Shown piece by piece: positions 18,735 to 28,396 of a stretch of 64,000 bases of DNA; the first letter of the stretch is position 1; each line of letters opens with the position of its first letter. The position numbers were made by a program, and so were the translations under genes. The notes below the pieces were generated by a model. It did not search any database, was not told where the DNA came from, and was given only the letters and a program-made list of their open reading frames with translations. The DNA is from an uncultured Clostridia bacterium (GTDB taxonomy: Bacteria; Bacillota; Clostridia; Christensenellales; Aristaeellaceae): assembly GCA_946627565.1 (NCBI GenBank), contig CAMOVR010000001.1, forward strand, positions 33,242 through 97,241, read 5' to 3'.

Positions 18735-19859
18735 TCAGATGACGACGTTCTTGGCAATCACAATGGGATATGCACTGGGACCAATCAGGCGTGCATTGCG
18801 CTTAATGACGGCCTGCTTGTCGAGAATGCAGTTCTCGATGTATGCGCCGGAGTGCACCTGACCGTCCTGCATGATGATGCAGTTCTTGACATGTGCATCA
18901 GGGGCGATCCGAACGCCGCGGGACAGGACGCTGTTTTCCACGGTGCCTTCGATGATGCAGCCGTCGGCAACCAGGGAGTTGACGATGGTGGCGTTGTCAC
19001 CGTACCGGGTGGGCATTTCGTCGCGGACCTTTGTGTACACAGGCAGGGTATCCACAAAGAGCTTGCGGCGGATGTTCGTGTCCAGAATGTCCATATTGAA
19101 CTTGAAATAGGCCTGCACAGAATCCATGCGCCAGGCAGGACCTGTATATTCCCATGCATTGACACGGGCATGGCCGTCTGTGACCATGGGAAGGAGAATG
19201 TCACGGCACATCGCGTGGTGTCCGTGGGCGACGCCCTTATCCACCAGGCTGCGCAGGAACTCGCGCTTGAGAACCATGATCTCCATGAAGGTGTTGGGAA
19301 GTGTGGGATGGGTCGGCTCGACTTCCATCTCAGTCACCTTGCCGTCTTCGGCCACCTTCAGATAGGAGCCCATTTCATCACGCAGCAGACCCTCATCCTT
19401 GGAATACATCAGGGTGATGTCGGCAGAGGAGTCCACATGATACTGAATGAATTCTTCAATGTTCGGATTGCAGATGATGGCAGAATTGCACAGCACCACA
19501 TACTCCTGCTTGGAACGGCTCAGGTAGTTGGTGTTGGAGCGCAGAGCGTCCAGGGTGCCGTTGTAAACGCCCACGTTTTCACGGGTCAGGAAGGGAGGAA
19601 GAACATACAGACCGTCATGCTTGCCGTGCAGGTCCCATTCCTTGCCGGATCCGAGATGGTCCATCAGGGAATGGTAGTTCTTCTGCATGATGACGCCGAC
19701 ATTGCGCACGCCGCCATTGACCAGAGAGGAAAGCAGGAAGTCCACAACACGATAACGGCCGGCAACCGGAAGGGCTGCAATCGCGCGCATCAGGGTGAGT
19801 TCACGGAGGTTCGCGTCATTCTCGCCGGTATAGATGACGCCCATCACATCTTTCAACAT
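18735..19859 (-). CDS. glgD: GlgD subunit of glucose-1-phosphate adenylyltransferase
   Basis: A 374-residue nucleotidyltransferase-fold protein related to GlgC but with the divergent GlgD N-terminus (VMGVIYTGENDANLRELTLMRAIAALPVAGRYRVVDFLLS) in place of the GGxGxRL catalytic loop. In Firmicutes GlgD is a regulatory or activating partner of GlgC rather than a full enzyme. The C-terminal part is a left-handed beta helix with hexapeptide-like repeats (LVADGCIIEGTVENSVLSRGVRI). It lies 39 bases after glgC in the glycogen operon. Confidence 0.95.
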   Translation of the reverse strand: MLKDVMGVIYTGENDANLRELTLMRAIAALPVAGRYRVVDFLLSSLVNGGVRNVGVIMQKNYHSLMDHLGSGKEWDLHGKHDGLYVLPPFLTRENVGVYNGTLDALRSNTNYLSRSKQEYVVLCNSAIICNPNIEEFIQYHVDSSADITLMYSKDEGLLRDEMGSYLKVAEDGKVTEMEVEPTHPTLPNTFMEIMVLKREFLRSLVDKGVAHGHHAMCRDILLPMVTDGHARVNAWEYTGPAWRMDSVQAYFKFNMDILDTNIRRKLFVDTLPVYTKVRDEMPTRYGDNATIVNSLVADGCIIEGTVENSVLSRGVRIAPDAHVKNCIIMQDGQVHSGAYIENCILDKQAVIKRNARLIGPSAYPIVIAKNVVI

Positions 19860-19898
19860 ATTGTTTCAATCCCCTTTTCAATTACGTAGCCAGGTTGA

Positions 19899-21083
19899 TC
19901 AGAACGTAGTGGTTGCGTCTACCTGCTGGCCTGCGGACACGGAAACGCCTGCAGGCAGTTCGACGGCATGACCCACCACAGCGATGTTGCCGGTTTCTTC
20001 ACCGACCACGCTGCCGGCACCGATGATCGCATCTTCTGCGACGATGGAGCGGCGGACGACAGCACCGCGGCGGATGATGGCTCCGGGCATGATGACAGCA
20101 TCTTCGACTTTGGCGCCTTCTTCAACTGTCACACCGGAGAAGAGGACAGAATGATTGACGTGACCGTAAACCTCACAGCCCTCTGTTACAAGAGAATCGG
20201 ATACTGTGGCACCCTTTGCGATATAGTGGGGCGTATAGCCGGGATTGCGGGCATAGATGCGCCATTTCTTGTCGTGCAGGTCGATGGGCATGGGCGTGGA
20301 GAGAAGGTCCATGTTGGCTTCCCACAGACTCTCGATGGTTCCAACATCCTTCCAGTAGCCTTCGAACATATAGGCCATCATGACCTGCTTGTCGGCCAGC
20401 ATCTTGGGAATGATGTTCTTGCCGAAGTCATTTGAGCTGGTCTTGTCGGCTTCATCTTCGGTCAGATACTTGCGCAGCTTTTCCCAGGTGAAGATGTACA
20501 CGCCCATGGAAGCCTTGTTGGACTTGGGCTGCTTCGGCTTTTCTTCGAACTCAATGATCTTGTTGTCCACATCGGTGTTCATGATGCCGAAACGGCTGGC
20601 TTCTTCCCACGGCACTTCACGTACGGCGATGGTGGCATCAGCGCCGCTGCGGATGTGGAACTGAAGCATCTTGTTGTAATCCATCTTATAGATATGGTCG
20701 CCGGAGAGAATCAGGACATAGTCCGGATTGTACTGCTCGATGAAGGCCATATTCTGATAGATTGCGTTGGCGGTACCGCGATACCATTCGCCTACTTTGC
20801 CCTTCTGATAAGGAGGAAGTACAAAGACGCCGCCATTATTCAGGTCCAGGTCCCAGGAGGCGCCGCTGCCGATGTAGGCATTCAGCTCCAGAGGCTGGTA
20901 CTGTGTCAGCACGCCAACGGTATCAATACCGCTGTTGGTGCAGTTGGAGAGCGGGAAGTCGATGATACGATACTTACCACCATAAGGGACTGCAGGCTTG
21001 GCGACCGTCTTGGTCAGAATTCCCAGACGGCTACCCTGTCCGCCGGCAAGCAGCATGGCAACGCAGGTCTTTTTTCTCATCAT
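19899..21083 (-). CDS. glgC: Glucose-1-phosphate adenylyltransferase catalytic subunit
   Basis: About 394 residues. It makes ADP-glucose from glucose-1-phosphate and ATP, the committed step of bacterial glycogen synthesis. The catalytic loop [37 protein letters not shown] is intact, as are [10 protein letters not shown] and the sugar-binding [12 protein letters not shown]-terminal beta helix follows. The track start at 21095 is a GTG; I prefer the ATG at 21083 (or the adjacent one), positioned after AGAGGAG. It lies between glgB and glgD. Confidence 0.96.
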   Translation of the reverse strand: MMRKKTCVAMLLAGGQGSRLGILTKTVAKPAVPYGGKYRIIDFPLSNCTNSGIDTVGVLTQYQPLELNAYIGSGASWDLDLNNGGVFVLPPYQKGKVGEWYRGTANAIYQNMAFIEQYNPDYVLILSGDHIYKMDYNKMLQFHIRSGADATIAVREVPWEEASRFGIMNTDVDNKIIEFEEKPKQPKSNKASMGVYIFTWEKLRKYLTEDEADKTSSNDFGKNIIPKMLADKQVMMAYMFEGYWKDVGTIESLWEANMDLLSTPMPIDLHDKKWRIYARNPGYTPHYIAKGATVSDSLVTEGCEVYGHVNHSVLFSGVTVEEGAKVEDAVIMPGAIIRRGAVVRRSIVAEDAIIGAGSVVGEETGNIAVVGHAVELPAGVSVSAGQQVDATTTF

Positions 21084-21180
21084 GAGAAAACACACTCCTC
21101 TTATTCATTCAGATGGGTTGACAAGGGTTTATATATATCAGCAGTGGTCTGGAAATCCCCTGCGGATAGCGGATGAAATA

Positions 21181-23187
21181 TCAGTCCGTCCTATCGTCGC
21201 GGTCATACCTGAAGTATACCGTGGCCAGAGGCGGAATGATGATGGACAGGGTGTACTGGAATTCATGCCAGCCTTCCCTGCGGGTATGGATCGGTTCAGC
21301 GTTGTACTGATTCGAACCGCCGAATTCTTCGGCATCTGTATTCATGATTTCCGTGATTGTGCCGGCGGCAGGCAGGCCGATCTGATAGTCCCGGTGGCAG
21401 ACCGGCGTGAAGTTTGTCATGCACAGGATGGCATTCCCGTGTGTGTCCCAGCGGATAAAACCAACCACGGAATTATCATGGTCATTGGCCTGTACCCACT
21501 GAAATCCGCTCCAGGAATCATCCACCTCATAAAATGCCGGTGAGGTACGATAGATTTCATTGAGACGCTTTACGCACTTCTGCAGCTGAGGATGTTTGTC
21601 ATACAGCAGCAGGAACCAGTCCAGCTGTTCCCCGTAGCGCCATTCAATGAACTGTCCGAACTCATTGCCCATGAACATCAGCTTTTTCCCGGGATGGGCC
21701 ATGGTGTAGCCGTACAGCGCTCTGAGGCCTGCGAATTTCTTCCAGATGTCACCGGGCTGCTTGTCGATCATGGAGCATTTGCCGTGCACCACTTCATCAT
21801 GAGAGAAAGGAAGGATGAAGTGTTCGGAGAAGGCATAGAACAGGGAGAACGTCAGCTTGTCGTGATGCCATTTCCGGTAGATGGGGTCCATCTTGATGTA
21901 GGCCAGTATATCGTTCATCCAGCCCATGTTCCATTTGAACGTAAAACCCAGGCCGCCTTCAGCCAGAGACTTCGTCACACCCGGGAAGGCATGGGATTCT
22001 TCAGCAATCATCATGATGCCAGGGAACTGTCTGGTGATCGTCTGGTTGAGCTTCTGCAGAAATGCAATGCCTTCCAGATACTCCCGCCCGCCCAGATGGT
22101 TTGGCAGCCACTGGCCGTCTTCACGGCAGAAATCCAGATAAACCATGGCTGAGACAGCATCCACGCGGATACCGTCAGCATGGAACCATTCCAGCCAGAA
22201 ACAGGCAGAGGAAAGAAGGAAGGACTGAACTTCGCCTCTGGCAAGATCAAACATGCATGTTCCCCACTGCGGCATTTCGCCCTTGCGGGGATCGGGGTGC
22301 TCGTAACAGGTGGTTCCGTCAAACAGACGCAGACCGGATTCATTCCTGGGAAAATGTGCGGGTACCCAGTCCAGAATAACACCGATTCCAGCTTCGTGAA
22401 AGCGGTCGATCATTTCCTGGAACTGTGCAGGGGTACCGTACCGGGAAGTGGCGGAGAAAAAGCCTGTGACCTGATATCCCCAGGACATGTCAAGAGGATG
22501 CTCCATGACGGGCATGAACTCCACGTGGGTATAGCCCATTTCCTTGACATAGGGTATCAGAGCATCTGCTGTTTCAAGGTATGTCATGACGCGGCCGGCG
22601 GTATCACCGGTTTTTTCGTCTGTTCCTGTGTTTCCAAGACCGTCCTTGGTGGACCCCACACGGCGCCAGGAACCCAGATGTACTTCATAGATGTTGACAG
22701 GCTTCTTATAGGGTTCAAACTTGCGGCGTGCTTCCATCCACTCCCCGTCTTTCCAGCTGTAGGCGGAAAGATCATACAGAACGGAAGCGTCGGCAGGCCG
22801 CAGCTGGCTGAAAAATGCATAAGGATCTGCACGTTCATGCCATTCATCGTTCTGTGTCAGAATGGCATATTTGTAAGTTTTCAGCTTATCAGCAGCGTCA
22901 GAACAGTCGTACTTTCCCGGATGCGATGCCGGATCAAACAGTTCAGTGGGCAGAAGGATTTCCCAGGTCCCGTCGAACTGTTTCACCATGGGGGTAGCAT
23001 GAATATCCCAGTCGTTGAATTCACCCACCAGGCTGACCTGTTTGGCATTGGGTGCCCAGACACTGAAATGCCAGACCTGTTTGCCATCCTGCAAGTCAGG
23101 ATGTGCGCCAAGCATTTCATATGCGCGGGCATTGATTCCCTGATGAAAAGCCTCCCTAACGGCTGCATCAGGAGCCACATAGCGCAT
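21181..23187 (-). CDS. glgB: 1,4-alpha-glucan branching enzyme
   Basis: A 668-residue GH13 enzyme forming alpha-1,6 branches in glycogen. An N-terminal CBM48 domain (WHFSVWAPNAKQVSLVGEFNDWD) precedes the barrel. Catalytic motifs visible are DGIRVDAVSAMVY (nucleophile Asp), IMMIAEESHAFPG (acid Glu) and LPFSHDEVVHGK. A C-terminal all-beta domain ends the protein. It is the first gene of the glycogen operon and has a promoter about 65 bases upstream. No glycogen phosphorylase or debranching gene is in the window. Confidence 0.97.
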   Translation of the reverse strand: MRYVAPDAAVREAFHQGINARAYEMLGAHPDLQDGKQVWHFSVWAPNAKQVSLVGEFNDWDIHATPMVKQFDGTWEILLPTELFDPASHPGKYDCSDAADKLKTYKYAILTQNDEWHERADPYAFFSQLRPADASVLYDLSAYSWKDGEWMEARRKFEPYKKPVNIYEVHLGSWRRVGSTKDGLGNTGTDEKTGDTAGRVMTYLETADALIPYVKEMGYTHVEFMPVMEHPLDMSWGYQVTGFFSATSRYGTPAQFQEMIDRFHEAGIGVILDWVPAHFPRNESGLRLFDGTTCYEHPDPRKGEMPQWGTCMFDLARGEVQSFLLSSACFWLEWFHADGIRVDAVSAMVYLDFCREDGQWLPNHLGGREYLEGIAFLQKLNQTITRQFPGIMMIAEESHAFPGVTKSLAEGGLGFTFKWNMGWMNDILAYIKMDPIYRKWHHDKLTFSLFYAFSEHFILPFSHDEVVHGKCSMIDKQPGDIWKKFAGLRALYGYTMAHPGKKLMFMGNEFGQFIEWRYGEQLDWFLLLYDKHPQLQKCVKRLNEIYRTSPAFYEVDDSWSGFQWVQANDHDNSVVGFIRWDTHGNAILCMTNFTPVCHRDYQIGLPAAGTITEIMNTDAEEFGGSNQYNAEPIHTRREGWHEFQYTLSIIIPPLATVYFRYDRDDRTD

Positions 23188-23252
23188 AGAAAAGCACCGT
23201 CCTTTACAGTAGTTTTAACCATGTAAAAAAACCAATACAGAACTTCACGCCT

Positions 23253-23282
23253 ATTGTAAACGATAACTCATGCTTGCGTCAA
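23253..23282 (-). promoter_or_regulatory. Promoter of the glgBCDA operon
   Basis: On the minus strand TTGACG, an 18-base spacer and TACAAT lie 66 bases upstream of the glgB start. Both hexamers are one base from consensus. Confidence 0.6.
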
Positions 23283-23620
23283 GTTTCTTCCAGCCCCGGC
23301 ATACCACCAACTTTCCTTTGGCATTCAGGCATCATTCTTTCCTCTGCATGCAGATGTGCCGTACCTGTAAAAACCGGAAAACGTATGCACCGTCACAGCA
23401 TCCGATTCTGTGGCCTCCCGCATCCGGTGCGGCAGCACTGCTTCTGTTCCATCACGGAACAGCTGAAACAGCATATATAATGTATAGCATAAATCCGGCG
23501 AAAATGCAAAATGAAAAACGTGATTTGTAAAATATCGGCATCTATATAAATTCTTTTGTGTTTTCATCTTTTTCAGGGAAGAAAACGGCCGTCAAAAGCG
23601 TTTGCTAACTGGAATCCCTA
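23283..23620. other. Intergenic region between glgB and the ECF sigma gene
   Basis: This is the upstream part of a 449-base gap between divergent genes. It holds the probable promoter of the ECF sigma gene, but I could not assign convincing boxes. The short ORFs here lack ribosome sites and look random. The part near 23500-23580 is AT-rich. Confidence 0.4.
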
Positions 23621-23636
23621 GTAAGGAGATGAGAAA

Positions 23637-24158
23637 ATGGCGGAACCCGGTACCGCTCAGCAGCGGGAAGAGACAAGCACCCTGAGCTTTGCCGAGCTGT
23701 ATGAACGATATGCCACAGATGTTCTCCGGGTCTGTTATTCCTATCTGGGAGACAGGCAGAAAGCAGAGGATGTCTGCCAGGATGCCTTTGTCAAACTGAT
23801 GGTTACGCAGCCGGAGCTGAAGGTAGGAAGTGAAAAAGCCTGGCTGCTGAAGGTTGCCCTCAACCGGTGCCGGGATTTATGGCGTGGAGCCTGGTTCAAA
23901 CGGGTTGTTCTGGGTTCTCCTGCCTTTGAACTTTTTCCTGCCCCGGATGATTTTGAAAAGCTGGAGGATGAGGAAGCCATCATGAAGGCGGTCAACCAGC
24001 TGTCGCCGGATTTCAAGGAAATTGTTCTGCTGCATTATTACCAGGGATTTGGCATCAGTGAAATATCAGAGATGCTGTCCATACCCGAGGGTACAGTTTC
24101 TTCCAGACTATCCCGCAGCCGGAAAAAACTGGAAAGTCTGCTGGCAGAAAACGTCTGA
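23637..24158 (+). CDS. ECF-type RNA polymerase sigma factor
   Basis: A 173-residue group 4 sigma factor. Region 2 is visible as LYERYATDVLRVCYSYLGDRQKAEDVCQDAFVKLM, and region 4 as LSPDFKEIVLLHYYQGFGISEISEMLSIPEGTVSSRLSRSRKKL with its helix-turn-helix. There is no region 3, as expected. It starts at ATG after AAGGAG. The next gene, 74 bases downstream on the same strand, encodes a single-pass membrane protein that may be its anti-sigma factor. Target regulon unknown. Confidence 0.93.
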   Translation: MAEPGTAQQREETSTLSFAELYERYATDVLRVCYSYLGDRQKAEDVCQDAFVKLMVTQPELKVGSEKAWLLKVALNRCRDLWRGAWFKRVVLGSPAFELFPAPDDFEKLEDEEAIMKAVNQLSPDFKEIVLLHYYQGFGISEISEMLSIPEGTVSSRLSRSRKKLESLLAENV

Positions 24159-24232
24159 ATCATTCATTTGATAATATAGAAAATGAAAATAAAAACAGGG
24201 TTATTTGGCGCGTGGGAAAGGTGGAACTTACT

Positions 24233-25144
24233 GTGAAACTTGATAGTATTCCTCAGATGGCGGACAGGGCGCTTGCAGGACTTCAGGCAGGCCCGGATCT
24301 CCGGCTCCGGATTCAGATGGAAGCCATACGAAAGGAACAGCGGAGGAAGACGATGATGTCCGTGGGCAGAGCGGCAACTGCTGTATGCTGTGCTGTCCTT
24401 GTGCTGGCGCTTATTCTTAATCCGCAGCAGAGAGTACAGGAATTCGCGGCTCCGAGTATCACATCCCTGCCTCTGGGCAGCGGTGTGGAGAGTTCGGATG
24501 AACCTGCGGTCCTTGGCGAAGCCAGCATCCAGGGCGGAAGACAGAATGCTGACAGCGGCATCTGGGCTGCATCTGAGAACGGGGCGTTTCCTCTCATCGG
24601 ACTGAAAGGGTCATATTACAGACAGATGACCATCAGCGTTTCCATCCCCTCTTCCCAGCTGACGGAAGTTGGAAGCGTGGAGGAGTTTACCACGGAACCG
24701 TCCCTGTCGGATGCATCCATTATTTCCAGCAACTGTGTCAATGCAGGTGAAACCATTTACGCGGTTACAGGCATGGAATCCACATTCCTTGCCGCACAGA
24801 GCAGCGGAAGACAGTGCCTGTTCCAGCGTGTCAGTTTTAACGGGAAAGCCCTGACACAGAGCGAGACACTTGCTGACACGCTGCAGCTGAAGGGACACAT
24901 TCAGTCCATGACGCTCAGCGGAAAAGGTACAGTGCAGGGGGAAAGCGCTGAAGCCCTCTTTGATACACTGGTGAACAACAGTGTCTATGAAAGCAGCGGT
25001 GCGCTTTCCACAGATTCTGTCCTGACCATCACAACAGACAGCGGCCTGAGCGCACAGATGCTGGTCAGGGACGACAGGCTCAGTGCCTGCGGCATCTGGA
25101 GCTGTCCGGAATTCTTCGAAGCATTTGATAAAAACGCAGACTGA
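24233..25144 (+). CDS. Membrane protein, possible anti-sigma factor of the upstream ECF sigma
   Basis: About 303 residues, with a short cytoplasmic N-terminus rich in Arg/Lys/Gln, one membrane helix (AATAVCCAVLVLALIL) near residues 43-60 and a long Ser/Thr-rich extracytoplasmic part. I use the GTG at 24233, which follows AAGGTGG by eight bases, instead of the GTG at 24212. The topology and position directly after an ECF sigma gene fit an anti-sigma factor, but I see no ZAS zinc motif or other recognised domain. The role is inference. Confidence 0.6.
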   Translation: MKLDSIPQMADRALAGLQAGPDLRLRIQMEAIRKEQRRKTMMSVGRAATAVCCAVLVLALILNPQQRVQEFAAPSITSLPLGSGVESSDEPAVLGEASIQGGRQNADSGIWAASENGAFPLIGLKGSYYRQMTISVSIPSSQLTEVGSVEEFTTEPSLSDASIISSNCVNAGETIYAVTGMESTFLAAQSSGRQCLFQRVSFNGKALTQSETLADTLQLKGHIQSMTLSGKGTVQGESAEALFDTLVNNSVYESSGALSTDSVLTITTDSGLSAQMLVRDDRLSACGIWSCPEFFEAFDKNAD

Positions 25145-25150
25145 CCCCAA

Positions 25151-25191
25151 AAAGAGCAGGGATGCCATCTTGGCATCCCTGCTCTTTTTTT
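25151..25191. terminator. Bidirectional terminator between the ECF operon and sigH
   Basis: A long perfect stem (AAGAGCAGGGATGCCA / TGGCATCCCTGCTCTT) with a 3-base loop has a T run on the plus side and an A run on the other. It therefore works for both convergent transcripts. Confidence 0.93.
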
Positions 25192-25203
25192 CGGCTTTGG
25201 GAG

Positions 25204-26052
25204 TCAGTTTTTTGCTTCCTCGTGCCGCTTTGCCTTTAAATACCGTTCCAGCTTGCGCTTGACACGCTGCAGTGCGTTGTCTATGGATTTGGCATGCCGG
25301 CCCAGGAGAGCCGCTATTTCAACATAGCTTTTTCCGTCAAGGTACAGATCCAGTGCGTCCTTTTCCAGATCGGAGAGCATCTCGTTGAGCTGGGTATGAA
25401 TGCCGGCCAGGTCCTCCTGGGAGATGATCAGCTCCTCCGGATTGTCCACATGGCCCTCTACGATGATATCCATCAGTGTGCGGTCGGATTCTTCATCATA
25501 AATCGGTTTGTTCAGAGAAACATAGCTGTTAAGCGGAATATGTTTCTGTCTGGTGGCCGTCTTGATGGCAGTGATAATCTGTCTTGTAATGCACAGCTCG
25601 GCAAAGGCCCGGAAGGAAGACAGCTTATCGGGCCTGAAATCCCTCACTGCCTTAAACAGGCCAATCATGCCTTCCTGTACCAGGTCCTCGTGGTCTGCAC
25701 CTATGAGGAAGTAGCTTCGTGCTTTGGAACGGACGAAATTCTTGTATTTGTTCAGCAGGTATTCCATGGCCAGGGAGTCACCCTCATGACAGATATCCAC
25801 CACATGCTCATCGGTCATATCGCCGTATCCCGAGCGCAGAATGGGGTCCATGTCGCTCAGGTCATCGCTTTCTTCTTCCGGCATGGAGGTATCAGCCTTG
25901 GCGCCATACCTCTGCTGTGCTGCACGTATGGCTTCCATTGTGGCAAGCTCTTCGTCGGTATAGCCGATATCAGTATCCGGCACATGCTCCTCTTCACCGG
26001 CGTCATGATCCACGAATGCCTCCATGGATTCGTGATAAAGCTCCTCGTCCAT
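25204..26052 (-). CDS. sigH: RNA polymerase sigma-H-type factor with long acidic N-terminal extension
   Basis: A 282-residue sigma-70 family protein. Residues from about 80 on match SigH/Sigma-30: YLLNKYKNFVRSKARSYFLIGADHEDLVQEGMIGLFKAVRDF, AFAELCITRQIITAIKTATRQKHIPLNSYVSLNKPI, and the region 4 helix-turn-helix (SYVEIAALLGRHAKSIDNALQRVKRKL). Typical SigH is about 210-220 residues, so the first 70-80 residues, rich in Glu/Asp, are extra. The cluster mrnC-thyX-rlmB-yacP-sigH supports the assignment. In spore formers SigH drives early sporulation genes; whether this organism sporulates cannot be told here. Confidence 0.92.
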   Translation of the reverse strand: MDEELYHESMEAFVDHDAGEEEHVPDTDIGYTDEELATMEAIRAAQQRYGAKADTSMPEEESDDLSDMDPILRSGYGDMTDEHVVDICHEGDSLAMEYLLNKYKNFVRSKARSYFLIGADHEDLVQEGMIGLFKAVRDFRPDKLSSFRAFAELCITRQIITAIKTATRQKHIPLNSYVSLNKPIYDEESDRTLMDIIVEGHVDNPEELIISQEDLAGIHTQLNEMLSDLEKDALDLYLDGKSYVEIAALLGRHAKSIDNALQRVKRKLERYLKAKRHEEAKN

Positions 26053-26072
26053 GATGTCCTCTTTCGCTGCGT

Positions 26073-26579
26073 CTAGCTTCTTCGCAGCCGTTCTAATTTG
26101 TTCAGCGTATCTTCGGATAGCCTCCCGCTCAGGGGCTTGCGCTGAAAACCTGAATCCCTGCGGTAACTGCCCAGACCGTGGTCTCGCTGCTCACGCAGTT
26201 CTCTGAGCAGTTCCCGGCTGGTCATACGCACGGCACCGGTAGAAAGCACCTGGGACTGCTCCAGTCCGTCAGATGTTGCGACCCGGACCGAGCGGTACTT
26301 TGGCGTCTGAGCCACAAGACGTTCTATAAAGCTGTCTGCTGTTTCTCCATGCCGTGTATATACCACCCTGATGTTGGCAGCCATTTCATCGGTGGTTGTG
26401 CGCCGGTCAGACTGCCATCCGTCAAAAACCAGGACGACCTCCTCATTGGCGTAGCCGCTGTAGTCCTGCAGTGCCCGGATCAGCTGATCCCGGCTTTCGT
26501 CGATGGACCAGTTATGTTTCTGTACCTCGTGCCAGGCACCGATCACATTGTAGCCGTCCACCACCAGAAGGGGTTTCAT
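26073..26579 (-). CDS. YacP-like NYN-domain ribonuclease (Rae1 family)
   Basis: A 168-residue NYN/PIN-like protein. The N-terminal LLVVDGYNVIGAW carries the first catalytic aspartate, followed by EVVLVFDGWQSDR and SVRVATSDGLEQSQVLSTGAVRMTSRELLREL. In Bacillus subtilis the homologue Rae1/YacP is a ribosome-associated mRNA endonuclease. It overlaps the rlmB stop by four bases and precedes sigH, the standard Firmicute order. Confidence 0.92.
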   Translation of the reverse strand: MKPLLVVDGYNVIGAWHEVQKHNWSIDESRDQLIRALQDYSGYANEEVVLVFDGWQSDRRTTTDEMAANIRVVYTRHGETADSFIERLVAQTPKYRSVRVATSDGLEQSQVLSTGAVRMTSRELLRELREQRDHGLGSYRRDSGFQRKPLSGRLSEDTLNKLERLRRS

Positions 26580-27634
26580 GAGCGCCTCGAGTCAAGTACC
26601 CTGTACATCATGATTCCGGCAGCAACGGAGGCATTGAGGGAATCGATGTGTCCCCTCATGGGCAGACTGACCTGAACATCGCTGTTTTCCAGTACCAGTC
26701 TGGAAATGCCCTCGCCTTCACTGCCGATAACCAGAATGCAGGGTCCCTTAAAGTCGATTTTCCGGTAATCCTTTCCTTCCATGGTTACGGCGTAGACCCA
26801 CATGCCCTGACGCTTGAGATCTTCCAGTGTACGGTTCAGATTGGAGACTCTGGCGACTTTCATGTGCTCAATGGCGCCTGCACTGGCTTTTACAGCAGCC
26901 GGCGTCAGGCCCACAGAACGCCTTGCGGGTACAATGACGCCGTGCGCTCCTGCGCATTCGGCAGACCGGATGACAGCACCGAGATTGTGCGGATCGGTAA
27001 CGCCGTCAAGGACGACCAGGAAGGGATCCTCCCCTTTTGCGGCGGCTGCATCCAGCATATCCTGCACAGTGGCATAGGCGTAGGCGGATGCATAGGCAAT
27101 CATACCCTGATGATGCGGTGCGATTTCGTCAAGCCTTGCTTTGTCCACTTCCTGGATGTTGACGTGGGCATCCCGTGCCATCTGAAGAATCTCTCTGGCA
27201 GAGCCCTGGAGTTCTCCCCTGGCAACCAGGAGCTTTTCCAGATCCCGGTTGCTTTTCAGGGCTTCCCGGATCGGATTGCGTCCAATGAGCAGGTTATCCG
27301 CAGGCAGATTCTCTTCCTTTGGCGGCATGGCGGGTACATGCTCAAATTCCCGGTAGCTCTTTTCGGCTTCCCTGTGGTCAATTTCAGGTTTTGGGCCGCG
27401 CCGGTCACTGAAACCGGGTCTGGGCTTCTGGAACCTGGCACCACCCCGGCGGTCCTGAAAACCGGCCTTTTTGCCTTTGAATGCGGGCCGGTTCCTGTCA
27501 AAGCGGGAATCCTCTCCGGAAGATTCCTCAGCGGGCCTGCGTTTCTGGGCGTATTTCCCCTGGTAGCGCTTTCCTTCTTCTTCAAAGGGCTGATCTCTCC
27601 AGGTTTTTCTCTGGGGCTTCTGATAAAATGCCAT
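26576..27634 (-). CDS. rlmB: 23S rRNA guanosine-2'-O-methyltransferase (TrmH/SpoU family, RlmB)
   Basis: A 352-residue SPOUT methyltransferase. The C-terminal knot carries TDPHNLGAVIRSAECAGAHGVIVPARRSVGLTPAAVKASAGA, LVIGSEGEGISRLVLE and VSLPMRGHIDSLNASVAAGIMMY. A substrate-binding L30e-like part precedes it (LLIGRNPIREALKSNRDLEKLLV). RlmB homologues methylate G2251 of 23S rRNA. The first 100 or so residues are a basic, Arg/Lys/Gly-rich extension (QKPQRKTWRDQPF...) beyond the usual 250-residue core, a feature seen in some Clostridia. ATG preceded by AAAGGAG. Confidence 0.93.
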   Translation of the reverse strand: MAFYQKPQRKTWRDQPFEEEGKRYQGKYAQKRRPAEESSGEDSRFDRNRPAFKGKKAGFQDRRGGARFQKPRPGFSDRRGPKPEIDHREAEKSYREFEHVPAMPPKEENLPADNLLIGRNPIREALKSNRDLEKLLVARGELQGSAREILQMARDAHVNIQEVDKARLDEIAPHHQGMIAYASAYAYATVQDMLDAAAAKGEDPFLVVLDGVTDPHNLGAVIRSAECAGAHGVIVPARRSVGLTPAAVKASAGAIEHMKVARVSNLNRTLEDLKRQGMWVYAVTMEGKDYRKIDFKGPCILVIGSEGEGISRLVLENSDVQVSLPMRGHIDSLNASVAAGIMMYRVLDSRRS

Positions 27635-27649
27635 GAATCTGCTTCTCCT

Positions 27650-28396
27650 TTAATTCCTGTTCCTGTATTTCTCAACCAGTTCCTGCCGTGCCTGACGGAT
27701 CTCAGCGGCCTTTCCGCAGCTTTTGCTTCCCTCCGGACAGCCTCCCCGGAGGCAGCCCGGACCTGCATCCATAAACAGTGCCGGCGCGACTTCCATACAT
27801 GCCTCGTGCATGCGCGTTGCCAGTTCACGTATTTCCCACTGAGCCCGGTTGCACATTCTCAGACTGAAGAAATGTCTGAGCTCCCTGGCATTCATGGTGA
27901 CCAGCATGCGGGTCTCGCAGGCCCCAGGCAGAACAAAGCGGGCATCTTCGTTGGTACCCTCGCCGTTTTTCCCGAGCTTTTCCTGCCACTGACAGTACCA
28001 TTCCTGCATGGTTGCCATCTGGCTCTCATAGGTCCGGACAGCATCTTCACCCAGGGCTTCTATTCTCGGGGGGATCACATATCCAAACCCTGTCTCATAG
28101 GAGACATACCGTTGACTCTGAACGGAGAAGCTTGCCAGCCGGTGCCGCGTGATCTGCGCCAGAAGTGTCCGGCTGACACCTTCCAGGGCAAAGGTAAAAG
28201 AGGCATGTTCCAGCACAGACTCGTGGCCCATGCTGAGGATTTTTTCCACAAATGCGGTCTGGTCCTTTTCTGTAATCCGCTGCAGAAGATCGTTTACATG
28301 TGCACCTGAATAGCACAGACGGGCTCCCATGGCCACCATTTCTTCGGGCGAGAGCGTGTGCCGGATCAGTTCACAGTGCATCTTTACTCTGGGCAT
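27650..28396 (-). CDS. thyX: FAD-dependent thymidylate synthase
   Basis: A 248-residue flavoprotein that makes dTMP from dUMP using methylene-tetrahydrofolate and NADPH. The ThyX signature RHRLASFSVQSQRYV (RHRxxSxxxxSxRY) is present near residue 82. The end of the chain has CLRGGCPEGSKSCGK, a cysteine-rich tail seen in some clostridial ThyX. It starts at ATG with GGAGGAG upstream and overlaps the mrnC end by 13 bases. No thyA is in the window. Confidence 0.95.
   Translation of the reverse strand: MPRVKMHCELIRHTLSPEEMVAMGARLCYSGAHVNDLLQRITEKDQTAFVEKILSMGHESVLEHASFTFALEGVSRTLLAQITRHRLASFSVQSQRYVSYETGFGYVIPPRIEALGEDAVRTYESQMATMQEWYCQWQEKLGKNGEGTNEDARFVLPGACETRMLVTMNARELRHFFSLRMCNRAQWEIRELATRMHEACMEVAPALFMDAGPGCLRGGCPEGSKSCGKAAEIRQARQELVEKYRNRN

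Noticed and set aside
23325-23567. 80-residue minus-strand ORF upstream of glgB
   Set aside because: No ribosome site, crosses the promoter region, and no recognisable motif.
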